Part shown: positions 52,870 to 61,861 of the stretch, piece after piece | Layout: every line of letters starts with the position of its first letter | Position numbering within the stretch: the stretch's first letter is position 1 | Assembly: GCF_900105345.1 (NCBI RefSeq) | Contig: NZ_FNSN01000003.1 | Location: 682,001-746,000, forward strand | Direction of reading: 5' to 3' | Source: Arthrobacter woluwensis | GTDB lineage: Bacteria > Actinomycetota > Actinomycetes > Actinomycetales > Micrococcaceae | Length of the DNA stretch: 64,000 nucleotides | The notes under the pieces: generated by a model | What the model was told of the DNA's origin: nothing | The model's database searches: none | Seen by the model: the letters and a program-made list of their open reading frames with translations, nothing else | Made by a program: the position numbers and the translations under genes

Positions 52870-53673
52870 CTAAGCCCGCGCGGAGATCTCCTGGGAGATG
52901 AGCGCCGCCGTTCCCACGATCTCGCGGGTCACCGAAGCGAGGTACGCCTCGGGGTCGTCCTGGCCGGCGACGTTCTGGGCCTGCAGCGAGACGTTCACGG
53001 CCGCCACGGTCTTCCCGGCGGCGTTGCGCACGGGCGCCGCCACGGACATCAGGCCGAGTTCCAGTTCCTGATCCAGCAGGCACCATCCCTGGGCCCGGAC
53101 CTTCTCGAGTTCGGCGATCAGGTCCTGTCGCGTCGTCACGGTGCGCGGCGTCAGCGCTTCGAGCGTCACCGTGTCCAGGTAGGCGCGCAGTTCCGGATCC
53201 GGGAGCCCGGCCAGCAGCACGCGGCCCATGGAGGTGGCGTACGCGGGGAAGCGGGTCCCCACCGTGATGCCGACGGTCATGATGCGGCGGGTGGCCACGC
53301 GGGCGACGTAGAAGATGTCGTTCCCATCCAGCACTGCGGCCGACGTCGACTCCCCGAGCCGCACGGACAACTCCTCCAGGTGCGGCTGTGCCAGCTGGGG
53401 GAGCGTGAGGGCGGACAGGTACGAGTAGCCGAGCTGGAGCACGAGAGCGGTGAGGGCGAAGGTCTTGCCGTCCGTGCGGACGTAGCCCAGCTCCACCAGG
53501 GTGTGCAGGAAGCGGCGCGCGGTGGCGCGGGTCAGGCCCGTCCGTGCGGCGACCTCGCTCAGGGTCATGTGCGGGTTGTTCGCGTCGAAGGCCCTGATCA
53601 CCGCGAGGCCGCGGGCGAGCGATTGCACGTACTGATCGCCGGCCTGCGGGGCAGCTGGTCCTGCTTCTCTCAT
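52870..53673 (-). CDS. pcaR: IclR-family regulator of the pca operon (PcaR-like)
   Basis: A 267-residue IclR protein. The HTH lies at residues 35-65 (MTLSEVAARTGLTRATARRFLHTLVELGYV), then the effector domain (VARVATRRIMTVGITVGTRFPAYATSMGRVLLAGL). This last segment is strongly like PcaR/PcaU/PobR regulators of the beta-ketoadipate pathway. It is the last gene of the pca operon, on the same strand. ATG 53673 follows AGG by five bases. Beta-ketoadipate or protocatechuate is the probable effector. Confidence 0.88.
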   Translation of the reverse strand: MREAGPAAPQAGDQYVQSLARGLAVIRAFDANNPHMTLSEVAARTGLTRATARRFLHTLVELGYVRTDGKTFALTALVLQLGYSYLSALTLPQLAQPHLEELSVRLGESTSAAVLDGNDIFYVARVATRRIMTVGITVGTRFPAYATSMGRVLLAGLPDPELRAYLDTVTLEALTPRTVTTRQDLIAELEKVRAQGWCLLDQELELGLMSVAAPVRNAAGKTVAAVNVSLQAQNVAGQDDPEAYLASVTREIVGTAALISQEISARA

Positions 53674-53716
53674 GATCACCTATCCTATGTGGCCGCTCCG
53701 CGGTGGCCTCGCGTGG

Positions 53717-53754
53717 CCTCCCGGGTCAGCCGGCGCCTCCGGGGTCAGCCGGCG
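53717..53754. repeat. 19-bp tandem repeat at the end of pcaJ
   Basis: Two 19-base units (53717-53735 and 53736-53754) differ at one base. Both contain GGGTCAGCCGGCG. The second unit carries the pcaJ stop codon, so the first is a duplicate of the gene tail, probably by replication slippage. Confidence 0.75.
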
Positions 53755-54416
53755 GGCGTGAGCAGCGGCACCGGTACGAGGGAGCGGAGCTCCTCCACGG
53801 TGCAGCCGAAGGTCTCCCGCACCGTGACGCCGTCGGACCCGATCAGGAACACCGCGCGTTCGGTGTACAGCCGGGTCACGCAGCCGACGCCCGTGAGCGG
53901 GTAGCTGCACGTCTCCACGAGCTTGGACGCGCCGTCGCGGGTGAGCAGGCTCATCATGACAAACACGTCCTTGGCGCCCGTGGCCAGGTCCATCGCGCCG
54001 CCGACCGCGGGGATCGCGTCCGGGGCGCCGGTGTGCCAGTTCGCCAGATCGCCCGTGGCCGAGACCTGGAAGGCGCCCAGCACACAGATGTCCAGATGGC
54101 CGCCGCGCATGATCGCGAACGAGTCGGCGTGGTGGAAGTAGGACGCCCCGGGGAGCTCGGTGACCGGGATCTTCCCGGCGTTGATGAGATCGCCGTCGAT
54201 CTGCTCGCCCACGGCCTCCGGCCCCATGCCGAGCATGCCGTTCTCCGTGTGGAGGGTGACGTTCTGCTCCTCGGTGAGGAAGTTGGACACCAGCGTGGGC
54301 TGCCCGATCCCCAGGTTCACGAAGGAACCCGTGGGGATGTCGCGGGCCACGAGCGCGGCGAGCTCGGACCGGCCCAGCGTTTCGGGCGAGGTCTGAAGGG
54401 ACGGAAGCGTGCTCAT
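53745..54416 (-). CDS. pcaJ: 3-oxoadipate CoA-transferase, subunit B
   Basis: A 223-residue CoA-transferase beta subunit. It has FVNLGIGQPTLVSNFL, the catalytic glutamate E58 in HTENG, and GGAMDLATGAKDVFVMM. With subunit A it moves CoA from succinyl-CoA to beta-ketoadipate. Its ATG overlaps the pcaI stop. A succinyl-CoA:acetoacetate transferase would look much the same; the pca context decides. Confidence 0.92.
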   Translation of the reverse strand: MSTLPSLQTSPETLGRSELAALVARDIPTGSFVNLGIGQPTLVSNFLTEEQNVTLHTENGMLGMGPEAVGEQIDGDLINAGKIPVTELPGASYFHHADSFAIMRGGHLDICVLGAFQVSATGDLANWHTGAPDAIPAVGGAMDLATGAKDVFVMMSLLTRDGASKLVETCSYPLTGVGCVTRLYTERAVFLIGSDGVTVRETFGCTVEELRSLVPVPLLTPAG

Positions 54417-55075
54417 GAGGCCACCTTCACGATGCTGTTGACGTAGATGCCCGGGGTCACGACGTGTTCCGGGTCCAGGGCCCCGACCGGCACGATCTCG
54501 GACACCTGGGCGATGGTGTGCCGTGCGGCGGCGGCCATGATGGGTCCGAAGTTGCGGGCGGTCTTGCGGTACACCAGATTGCCCTTGCCGTCGGCCGTGA
54601 GGGCCTTGATCAGCGCGACGTCGGCGTGGATCGGGGTCTCGAACACCTGCCACACGCCGTCCAGGAAGCGGGTCTCCTTGCCCTCGGCGAGCATGGTCCC
54701 GTAACCGGTGGGCGTGAAGAACCCGCCGATCCCGGCCCCGGCGGCACGGATGCGCTCGGCCAGATTGCCCTGGGGGACGAGCTCCAGCTCGATCTTGCCG
54801 GCCCGGTACTTCTCGTCGAAGTGCCAGGAGTCGGACTGCCGCGGGAAGGAGCAGATCATCTTCCGCACCCGGCCCTCCTTGATGAGCAGCGCCAGGCCTT
54901 GGTCCGCCTGCCCGGCGTTGTTGTTGACCACGGTCAGATCGGTCGCGCCGGAGTCCAGCAGCGCGTCGATCAGTTCGAACGGCTGCCCCGCGTTGCCGAA
55001 GCCGCCGATCATCACGGTGGAGCCGTCACGGATCCCCGCGACCGCCTCCGTCACGGAGTCGAGGAAGGTCAGCAT
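54413..55075 (-). CDS. pcaI: 3-oxoadipate CoA-transferase, subunit A
   Basis: A 220-residue alpha subunit with the CoA-binding GGFGNAGQPFELIDAL (residues 24-39) and FPRQSDSWHFDEKYRAGKIELE. The ATG shares one base with the end of the thiolase gene frame and the gene ends in an overlap with pcaJ, so all three are coupled. Confidence 0.92.
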   Translation of the reverse strand: MLTFLDSVTEAVAGIRDGSTVMIGGFGNAGQPFELIDALLDSGATDLTVVNNNAGQADQGLALLIKEGRVRKMICSFPRQSDSWHFDEKYRAGKIELELVPQGNLAERIRAAGAGIGGFFTPTGYGTMLAEGKETRFLDGVWQVFETPIHADVALIKALTADGKGNLVYRKTARNFGPIMAAAARHTIAQVSEIVPVGALDPEHVVTPGIYVNSIVKVAS

Positions 55076-56301
55076 CAGCCCTTCACCCCCGCGCTCACGT
55101 TCTCCAGCACCACGGCCAGGCCCTGCCCGACGCCGATGCAGATCGCCGCGACACCCCAGCGCTCGCCGCTCGCCTGGAGCGAGCGTGCCAGTGTGCCGAG
55201 GATCCGCGTCCCGGAGGCGCCCAGCGGGTGGCCCATCGCGATCGCTCCGCCGTGCCGGTTGACGATGCCGGGATCGATGCCCCACGCGTCGACGCAGGCC
55301 AGGGACTGGGCGGCGAAGGCCTCATTGAGCTCGACGGCGCCCACCTCCTCCCAGCGGACGCCGGCCCGGGCGAGGGCCTGGTTCGCCGCCTCCACGGGCG
55401 CGAAACCGAAGAATTGCGGGTCGTTGCCGTGCGCGCCGCGGCCGGCCACGCGCGCCACGGGATCCATCCCGAGCAGCCCGGCGGCCCGTTCGGAGCCCAG
55501 CCAGGCCGCCGAGGCCCCGTCCGACAGGGGTGAGGCGTTGCCCGCCGTGACGGTGCCGCCCGCCGTCGTGCCGGAGCGGTCGCCGTTGTCCGGGCGGAAG
55601 GCGGTCTTGAGGCCGGCGAGCTTCTCGGGGGTGGTGCCGGGGCGGATCCCCTCGTCCCGGAGCAGCTCGGTGCCGGGCACGGGGGAGACGAGGCCGTCGT
55701 AGAAGCCCTCGTCCCAGGCCGCGGCGGCCAGCCGGTGGGATTCCGCGGCGAACTCGTCCTGCCGGTCGCGGCTGATGCCGTGCCGTTCCCGCAGCCGTTC
55801 AGTGGCTTCCCCGAGGGACACGGTCCACTCCGGGTTCATCGCGGGGTTCACCAGGCGCCAGCCGAGCGTGGTCGACGCGAGGGTCATGTCCCCGGCCGGG
55901 TACGGGCGGGTGGTCTTGGGCAGCACCCACGGCGCACGGCTCATGGATTCGACGCCGCCGACCAGCAGGAGGTCGGCGTCGCCGGTCTCGATCTGGCGGG
56001 AGGCGATGATCGCCGCGTCCAGGGAGGACCCGCAGAGGCGGTTGACGGTGGTCCCGGGCACGGAGACGGGCAGTCCCGCGAGCAGACCGGCCATGCGGGC
56101 CACATTGCGGTTCTCCTCGCCGGCGCCGTTGGCGTTGCCGAAGACGATCTCATCGATCCGGGCGGCGTCGAGGCCCGGGGCACGCCGCACCGACTCGCGG
56201 ACGACGTGCGCGGCGAGGTCATCGGGACGCACGCCCGCCAGTCCGGAGCCGAACTTGCCGAAGGGCGTGCGCACGGCGTCGTACACATAGGCCTGATTCA
56301 T
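55075..56301 (-). CDS. pcaF: 3-oxoadipyl-CoA thiolase
   Basis: A 408-residue thiolase. The acyl-accepting cysteine is C90 in VNRLCGSSLDA; the C-terminal NEAFAAQSLACV, GGAIAMGHPLGASG and CIGVGQG motifs hold the other catalytic His and Cys. It splits beta-ketoadipyl-CoA to succinyl-CoA and acetyl-CoA, the last step of the pathway. Its ATG overlaps the pcaC stop. Confidence 0.93.
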   Translation of the reverse strand: MNQAYVYDAVRTPFGKFGSGLAGVRPDDLAAHVVRESVRRAPGLDAARIDEIVFGNANGAGEENRNVARMAGLLAGLPVSVPGTTVNRLCGSSLDAAIIASRQIETGDADLLLVGGVESMSRAPWVLPKTTRPYPAGDMTLASTTLGWRLVNPAMNPEWTVSLGEATERLRERHGISRDRQDEFAAESHRLAAAAWDEGFYDGLVSPVPGTELLRDEGIRPGTTPEKLAGLKTAFRPDNGDRSGTTAGGTVTAGNASPLSDGASAAWLGSERAAGLLGMDPVARVAGRGAHGNDPQFFGFAPVEAANQALARAGVRWEEVGAVELNEAFAAQSLACVDAWGIDPGIVNRHGGAIAMGHPLGASGTRILGTLARSLQASGERWGVAAICIGVGQGLAVVLENVSAGVKG

Positions 56302-56735
56302 GAGGGCTGATCCATTTCTGCGAAGACCTGCTGGGCGGTCTTGAAAGCGGTGTTGGCGGAGGGGACTCCGCAGTAGATGGCGGTCTGGAGGAGGATCTCC
56401 TTGATCTCCTCGCGGGTCAGGCCGTTCCGCAGCGCCGCGCGGACGTGCATCGCGAACTCCTCCCAGTGACCGTGCGCCACCATGGCGGTCAGGGTCACGG
56501 CCGAGCGCATCTGCCGGGACAGGCCGGGCCGGGTCCAGATCCCGCCCCAGGCGATGCGGGTGATCATGTCCTGGAAGTCTTCGGTGAAGTCGGTCTTGGC
56601 GGCGTTGGCCCGGTCCACGTGGGCGTCCCCCAGGACTTCCCGGCGGACCGCCATGCCGGCGTCGTGGATCTCGCGCGCGGTGGCGTCCGGCTGGACGGCC
56701 CCCTGCCGCGCCGCATCCTGTGGCTGGTCACTCAT
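56298..56735 (-). CDS. pcaC: 4-carboxymuconolactone decarboxylase
   Basis: A 145-residue CMD-family protein. The core reads RSAVTLTAMVAHGHWEEFAMHVRAALRNGLTREEI, followed by QTAIYCGVPSANTAF. It decarboxylates gamma-carboxymuconolactone to the enol-lactone. Its start overlaps the pcaD stop. In many actinobacteria pcaD and pcaC are one fused gene (pcaL); here they are separate. Confidence 0.93.
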   Translation of the reverse strand: MSDQPQDAARQGAVQPDATAREIHDAGMAVRREVLGDAHVDRANAAKTDFTEDFQDMITRIAWGGIWTRPGLSRQMRSAVTLTAMVAHGHWEEFAMHVRAALRNGLTREEIKEILLQTAIYCGVPSANTAFKTAQQVFAEMDQPS

Positions 56736-57553
56736 GCGGACACCTCCTGGAGGAAGGAACGGAGCAGGGCGGCGACCGTCTCGGGCGCCTCGGTCGGCGC
56801 GAGGTGCGAGACGCCGTCGAGCACCTCGACCGTCGCCGTGCCACCTCCCGCGGAGATGGCCGCGGCGGTCTCCTCGGCGAGCGACGGCGGCGCCACCTGA
56901 TCTTCGACTCCGGCGACGAGCTGCACGGGGACGGTGATCCCGCCCAGGCGGTCCCGGACGTCGAAGGCGGCGAGTGCCTCGCAGCACGCGGCGTAACTGT
57001 TCCGGTCGGAATCCCGGAGGACGTGCAGCAGACGGCTGCTCTGCTCCGGCCGGCGTTCCATGAAGCCCGCCGCGAACCAGCGCTGCGCGGAGCCCTGGAT
57101 CATGACGGCCGTGCCCTGGGTCCGGACGGTGCCGGCCCGGTCGAGCCAGCTCTCCTCCGTGGCGAGCTTGGGGCCGCTGCACTGCACGGACAGGCCGAGC
57201 AGGCGGTCGCCGTGGTCGAGTGCGAGCTGGAGGCCCACCGCGCCGCCGAGGGAGACCCCCGCGTAGTGGAAGCGGGTGCCGGGGGCGATGGAGTCCACGA
57301 GCGCCAGCACCGATGTGGCGAGGTCCTCCAAGCGGAACGGTTGTTGCGCGGCCGGGGAGACGCCGTGCCCGGGGAGGTCCCAGCCGATCACGTCGTACTC
57401 GTCCGCCAACAGGGCCGCGGTCTCATTCCAGAGCACGGTGGAGGTGCCGAGGGACGGCCCGAGCACCAGGAGGGGCCGGTCGCCGAGGTCCCGGCGGGGC
57501 GAGAGCAGGACCGCCTTGAGAGCGGGCGCGGCAGTGTCCATCGTGTCAGTCAC
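56732..57553 (-). CDS. pcaD: 3-oxoadipate enol-lactonase
   Basis: A 273-residue alpha/beta hydrolase with the nucleophile in YAGVSLGGAVGL, the oxyanion-region LVLGPSLGTSTVLW near the start, and the catalytic His in GVSHLAPTEAPE. It opens beta-ketoadipate enol-lactone. The start is GTG 57553, six bases after AAGGAG; ATG 57541 lacks a site. It overlaps pcaB by eight bases. Confidence 0.92.
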   Translation of the reverse strand: MTDTMDTAAPALKAVLLSPRRDLGDRPLLVLGPSLGTSTVLWNETAALLADEYDVIGWDLPGHGVSPAAQQPFRLEDLATSVLALVDSIAPGTRFHYAGVSLGGAVGLQLALDHGDRLLGLSVQCSGPKLATEESWLDRAGTVRTQGTAVMIQGSAQRWFAAGFMERRPEQSSRLLHVLRDSDRNSYAACCEALAAFDVRDRLGGITVPVQLVAGVEDQVAPPSLAEETAAAISAGGGTATVEVLDGVSHLAPTEAPETVAALLRSFLQEVSA

Positions 57554-58970
57554 GGGTGGCTCCTTCGTCCTGAGTGTCGAGAGCGTCCTGAGAGTCGGGG
57601 GTGTCCGGGAGAGAGTCGAGGATCCTGCGGCGGATCTCCTCGGCCTCCCCGAGGTAGCCGGCGGGGTCGAGCAGCTCCACGAGGGCGTCGTCGCTCAGGG
57701 CCTCGGCCGGAACCGCGGCGCGGAGCCCTTGGGCGTAAGCGTCCGCCCGCTCCTCGGGGGATGCCCGGAGCGCGGCGTCGACGACGGCCTGGAGCGCCTC
57801 CTGCCCGGCATCACCGAGCAGCGGCGCGACGGCGGCCTTGACCCTTTCGCTCAACAGCAGGGGCCCGGTGAGATCGAGGTTCCGGCGCATGGCGTCGGGG
57901 AAGACACGCAGGCCTTCGATCATTTCGCGCAAGGTGAGCACCGCGCCCAGCGAGAGGCTCAGCAGCGAGCGGAGGGCAGGCCACTCGCTGTGCCACGCGC
58001 CGTCGGCCCGCTCGTCGTTGAAGAGTCCTGCTGCGAGGTGCAGCTGCGAGGCGAAAGTGGGTCCCTGGAGCGCGGCGCTGCGGAGGAGGACGGACAGCAC
58101 GGGGTTCTGCTTCTGCGGCATGGCCGAGGACACGCCACGGCCCGCCCCGGTCGGTTCGCCCAGCTCGGCGACCTCGGGACGGGTGAGGAACAGGACGTCT
58201 CCGGCGATCTTGCCGGCCGCGTCGAGCACCCCCGCGAGGGCGTCGCCCAGGACGGTCACCGGCTGGCGGTCGCCGTGCCAGGGCACGTGGGCCGTGGCGA
58301 GCCCGAGACGGGCGGCGTGGTCCTGTGCCAGGGCGAAGGGGGAGACGGAGGATCCCGCGGTGAGCAGCGTGGCGGACGCGAGCGTGCCGACCGCCCCGCC
58401 GAACTGGGCGGGAAGGGCGACCTCGCCGAGCCGGCGGCCGGCGGAGTTCAGGCCTTGGAGCCATTGGGCCGCCTTGAGGCCGAAGGTGTAGGGCAGCGCG
58501 TGCTGGCCCAGGCTGCGCCCGACGCACAGCGTGTCCGCGTGCTCCTCCGAGAGCCGGGCGAGCGCCGTCGTGGTGCGAGAGAGTTCGCGGAGCAGCTCCG
58601 CGCGCACCCGGGCCGCCAGCAGCATGAGCGCGGTGTCCTGGACGTCCTGGCTGGTCAGCGAGGCGTGCACGGCCTTCACGGCGGCGGGGTCGATCTCGCG
58701 GACCCTGGCCTTGAGCGCGGTGACCAGCGGGATGACGGGGTTGCCCCCGCCCTGTGCCTGCCGGGCGAGCGACGCCGGGTCGTACAGGTCCGGATCGGCG
58801 GCCTCCGCGACGGCGTCCGCCGCCCCGGCCGGGACGAGTCCGGCGTCCTCCAACACGGCGGACCAGGTGCTCTCCACGTCGAGCAGTGCGGTCAGCACGG
58901 CGTGGTCGCCGGTCAGGGCCTCGACCTCGGGGGACGCCGTGACGGCGCTGAGCAGTCCGAAGTCCGTCAC
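57546..58970 (-). CDS. pcaB: 3-carboxy-cis,cis-muconate cycloisomerase
   Basis: A 474-residue member of the fumarase/aspartase fold. The family signature GVSSAMPQKQNPVLS is intact, and LTSQDVQDTALMLLA and GRSLGQHALPYTFG provide other active-site loops. It cyclises beta-carboxymuconate to gamma-carboxymuconolactone. The start is GTG 58970, overlapping the pcaG stop. The last 20 residues are Asp/Thr-rich and probably disordered. Confidence 0.92.
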   Translation of the reverse strand: MTDFGLLSAVTASPEVEALTGDHAVLTALLDVESTWSAVLEDAGLVPAGAADAVAEAADPDLYDPASLARQAQGGGNPVIPLVTALKARVREIDPAAVKAVHASLTSQDVQDTALMLLAARVRAELLRELSRTTTALARLSEEHADTLCVGRSLGQHALPYTFGLKAAQWLQGLNSAGRRLGEVALPAQFGGAVGTLASATLLTAGSSVSPFALAQDHAARLGLATAHVPWHGDRQPVTVLGDALAGVLDAAGKIAGDVLFLTRPEVAELGEPTGAGRGVSSAMPQKQNPVLSVLLRSAALQGPTFASQLHLAAGLFNDERADGAWHSEWPALRSLLSLSLGAVLTLREMIEGLRVFPDAMRRNLDLTGPLLLSERVKAAVAPLLGDAGQEALQAVVDAALRASPEERADAYAQGLRAAVPAEALSDDALVELLDPAGYLGEAEEIRRRILDSLPDTPDSQDALDTQDEGATRD

Positions 58971-59566
58971 CGGAACGCCCCCGTCGGGGTGGAGGTGCCC
59001 TCGAAGTCCAGGAAGACGGTCTCGCCGTTGCCCTGCAGCCGGACGTCCCAGCTGAGGCCGCCGTCGGCGTCGCGCCGCGCGACCAGGGTGTCCCTGCGGT
59101 CCTCCGGCAGGGACGAGAGCAGGGGGTCCGTGGCGAGGTACTCCGGGTGCTCCGGGAGGTAGATCCGCGTGAACAGCCGGTTCATGAGCCCGCGGGCGAA
59201 CACCGCGACGGCGATGAACGCGGCGGCTCCTTCCTCGGTGGGGCCCGGGTTGACGGTGGTGAAGGTGAAGCGGCCGGTGTTCCCCGTGGAGGCGCGGCCC
59301 CAGCCGGTGAAGGTGTAGCCGTCCCGCACGAGCGAACCGGTGCGGCGCGAGACCCGGCCCGCGCTGTCCGGCTGCCAGATCTCGAGGATGGCGTCGGGGA
59401 CGGGGTGGCCGGCGCCGTCGTACACGGTGCCCTGCAGGTGGATGGAACCGGGGGTGCCGGGGGCCAGCAGTTCGTTGTCCTTCGGGAACGGCAGGGCGTA
59501 GCCGAAGAACGGCCCCACGGTCTGGCCGGGGGTGGGGATGAGGGTGCCCGGGGTCTGGTCGGTCAT
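58967..59566 (-). CDS. pcaG: Protocatechuate 3,4-dioxygenase, alpha subunit
   Basis: A 199-residue intradiol dioxygenase subunit with TPGQTVGPFFGYALPF at the start and ILEIWQPDSAGRV in the beta-sandwich. The alpha subunit lacks the iron ligands and shapes the active site. It lies seven bases after pcaH and overlaps pcaB, in the pcaHGBDC order. Confidence 0.93.
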   Translation of the reverse strand: MTDQTPGTLIPTPGQTVGPFFGYALPFPKDNELLAPGTPGSIHLQGTVYDGAGHPVPDAILEIWQPDSAGRVSRRTGSLVRDGYTFTGWGRASTGNTGRFTFTTVNPGPTEEGAAAFIAVAVFARGLMNRLFTRIYLPEHPEYLATDPLLSSLPEDRRDTLVARRDADGGLSWDVRLQGNGETVFLDFEGTSTPTGAFR

Positions 59567-59572
59567 GGCGGT

Positions 59573-60400
59573 CTACTCCTCGTCTCCGGCGTCGCCGAAG
59601 GCTTCGTTCTCGGTCCAGGTCCGGTGGGCGCCCGTCAGGACGATGTCCCAGGTGTAGCCGAGGGCCCATTCGGGGCGGGTGAGGTCGTGATCGTAGCGGG
59701 CCACGAGGCGGTCCCGCGCGTCCTGGTCCACGATCGACTGGTAGATGGGGTCCAGCGGGAAGAGCTGGTCGCCGGGGAAGTACATCTGGGTGACGATGCG
59801 CTGCGTGAACTCGGAACCGAAGAGCGAGAAGTGGATGTGCGCCGGGCGCCACGCGTTGAGGTGATTCTTCCAGGGATAGGCGCCGGGCTTGATGGTGACG
59901 AAGCGGTAGGAGCCGTCGTCGCCCGTGATGCAGCGGCCCACGCCCGTGAAATTCGGATCGAGCGGCGCTGGGTGCTGATCCCGCTTGTGGATGTAGCGGC
60001 CGGCCGCGTTGGCCTGCCAGATCTCCACGAGCTGTCCGGCCACGGGGCGGCCGTCGCCGTCCAGGACCTTGCCGGAGACGATGATCCGCTCGCCCAGGGG
60101 TTCGCCGTTGTGCTGGATGGTCAGGTCCGATTCCAGCGCGTGGACGTCCTGATGCCCGAACGCGGGGGAGAACAGTTCGATGGTCTCCGGGTCCGCGTGG
60201 TGGAGGCTCTTGGTGGGGTGGCGCAGGATCGAGCTGCGGTACGGCGCGAAGTCGAGCCGCGGCTGGGTCTCCGGGGCGGCGCCGCCGAGGAGCTCCTCGC
60301 GGTAGGAGGCTGCGGTCGCTGCGATCTCGGCACTGAGATCGGCTTGCGTCTCCGCTGCGGCGTCGGGGTCAGGGTGCACGGTGCGGGGCCCTGAGGTCAT
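59573..60400 (-). CDS. pcaH: Protocatechuate 3,4-dioxygenase, beta subunit
   Basis: A 275-residue catalytic subunit of the intradiol dioxygenase. The histidine iron ligands are in AWRPAHIHFSLFG and tyrosine ligands in the preceding GSYRF/GAYPW region. It cleaves protocatechuate to beta-carboxy-cis,cis-muconate using non-heme Fe(III). It is the first gene of the pca operon, preceded by GGAG and, about 110 bases upstream, by a PcaR-type box. Confidence 0.94.
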   Translation of the reverse strand: MTSGPRTVHPDPDAAAETQADLSAEIAATAASYREELLGGAAPETQPRLDFAPYRSSILRHPTKSLHHADPETIELFSPAFGHQDVHALESDLTIQHNGEPLGERIIVSGKVLDGDGRPVAGQLVEIWQANAAGRYIHKRDQHPAPLDPNFTGVGRCITGDDGSYRFVTIKPGAYPWKNHLNAWRPAHIHFSLFGSEFTQRIVTQMYFPGDQLFPLDPIYQSIVDQDARDRLVARYDHDLTRPEWALGYTWDIVLTGAHRTWTENEAFGDAGDEE

Positions 60401-60507
60401 GGCCGGCTCCTTTCGGGAAGTGGTCGGGTCTGAGAGCGGTCGGGGAGGGGTTCACCGGTGAGGACCGGGGGCGAACCGGATGCTGTGTGATCCAGCATAC
60501 CTGGGAC

Positions 60508-60542
60508 GTTCGAATAACGCACTAGTGTTCGTCTAGCGAACA
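60508..60542. promoter_or_regulatory. PcaR-type box and adjoining dyad before pcaH
   Basis: GTTCGAATAACGCAC (60508-60522) matches the Pseudomonas PcaR box GTTCGATAATCGCAC at 12 of 15 positions. TGTTCG-N5-CGAACA (60526-60542) is a second dyad with the same GTTCG half-site. Both lie in the 174-base gap between pcaH and the upstream pobA stop and are the likely target of the IclR-type PcaR. Confidence 0.68.
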
Positions 60543-60574
60543 ATGTTGCGCCGGATGCGCGACGACGGTGGCAC

Positions 60575-61765
60575 TCACCCATGGTCCGGCCACCCCGTGT
60601 ACGACTCGGCCAGGTACGCCCGGCCGTGGGCTGAGGAGACGACCGAGTCGAGCTCGCCCCGCCGCCGGGCCCGGTCGAAATCGCTTTCACCGGGGGCCGC
60701 GTGCAGCAGCGACGTCATCCAGGACGAAAAGTGCTGCGCCTTCCAGACCCGGCCGAGGGCGCGCTCGCTGTAGCCGTCGAGCAGGTCCTCCGAGCCGCCC
60801 GTGTAGAAGGAGTCGAGGGCTTCGAAGAGCATCCTGACGTCGTGGAGGGCGAGATTGAGGCCCTTGGCGCCGGTCGGCGGCACGGTGTGGGCGGCGTCGC
60901 CCGCCAGGAAGAGCTTTCCGTGACGCAGCGGCGCCTGGACGAAGCTGCGGAACGGGAGGACGACCTTCTCCAGCGCCGGGCCCTCGACCAGTTCGAAGCC
61001 GTTGCCGTTCACGCGCTCGCGGAGCGTGGCCCAGATGCGCTCGTCATCCCAATCGGCGGCCGACTCCCCGGGATCGCACTGGAAGTACATGCGCTGCATG
61101 GTCTCGGTGCGCTGGCTGATGAGTGCGAACCCCTGCGGCGAGTTCGCGTAGATCAGCTCGTCCGCGCTGCGGGGCGCCTCGGCGAGGATGCCGAACCAGG
61201 CGAAGGGGTACTCCTTGAAGTACCGGCGACGGCGGTCCTCCGGGATCAGTCCCCGGCAGTGGCTGCGGGACCCGTCCGCGCCGACCACGAAATCCGCGCG
61301 CAGTTCGACGTCCCGGCCTTCGGCGTCCGTGAACGTGACCCTGGGATCGGAGGCGGCGTCGTGCACCGCCACGCCGGACACCCCGTACCGGACGTCGCCG
61401 CCGTCGGCCTCCCGTCGCGCGGCGAGGTCCGCGAACACCTCGGTCTGCGGGTACAGCCAGACCGATTCCCCCCCGAGCTCCTGGAAGTCGATCCGGTGGC
61501 TCTCGCCGTCGAAGCGGAGCTCGATGCCGTCATGCCGGTCGCCCTCGCGCAGCACCCGGTCGGAGACGCCCGAGTCCACCAGCAGATTCACGGTGCCGTG
61601 TTCGAGGATGCCGGCGCGGACCGTCTCGTGGATGGCCTGGCGGCTGCGGGATTCCAGCACCACGGAGTCGATGCCGCAGGTGGCCAGCAGATGGGACAGC
61701 ATGAGCCCCGCGGGTCCGCCTCCCACGATGGCCACCTGGGTGCGGACGGTCTCGGTCTGGCTCAT
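60575..61765 (-). CDS. pobA: 4-hydroxybenzoate 3-monooxygenase
   Basis: A 396-residue flavoprotein hydroxylase. The FAD motif VAIVGGGPAGLMLSHLL is at residues 11-27, the DG motif is FVVGADGSRSHCRG, and the second FAD motif is LAGDAAHTVPPTGAKGLNLALHD. It converts 4-hydroxybenzoate to protocatechuate and so feeds the pca operon. It is divergent from pcaK; an IclR-type dyad lies between them. Confidence 0.94.
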   Translation of the reverse strand: MSQTETVRTQVAIVGGGPAGLMLSHLLATCGIDSVVLESRSRQAIHETVRAGILEHGTVNLLVDSGVSDRVLREGDRHDGIELRFDGESHRIDFQELGGESVWLYPQTEVFADLAARREADGGDVRYGVSGVAVHDAASDPRVTFTDAEGRDVELRADFVVGADGSRSHCRGLIPEDRRRRYFKEYPFAWFGILAEAPRSADELIYANSPQGFALISQRTETMQRMYFQCDPGESAADWDDERIWATLRERVNGNGFELVEGPALEKVVLPFRSFVQAPLRHGKLFLAGDAAHTVPPTGAKGLNLALHDVRMLFEALDSFYTGGSEDLLDGYSERALGRVWKAQHFSSWMTSLLHAAPGESDFDRARRRGELDSVVSSAHGRAYLAESYTGWPDHG

Positions 61766-61861
61766 GGGCGCCTCTCTTTCGGCAGGGGCCGACCCCTCAT
61801 CGGATCGGTCCGGAACGACTCTGACGAGTGTGCTCCCGATCACCTTCCGGGCCAAGTCCTG

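Noticed and set aside
57546-59852. 768-codon frame extending PcaB upstream
   Set aside because: The extension is the off-frame shadow of pcaG; pcaB starts at GTG 58970 in the pcaG stop overlap.
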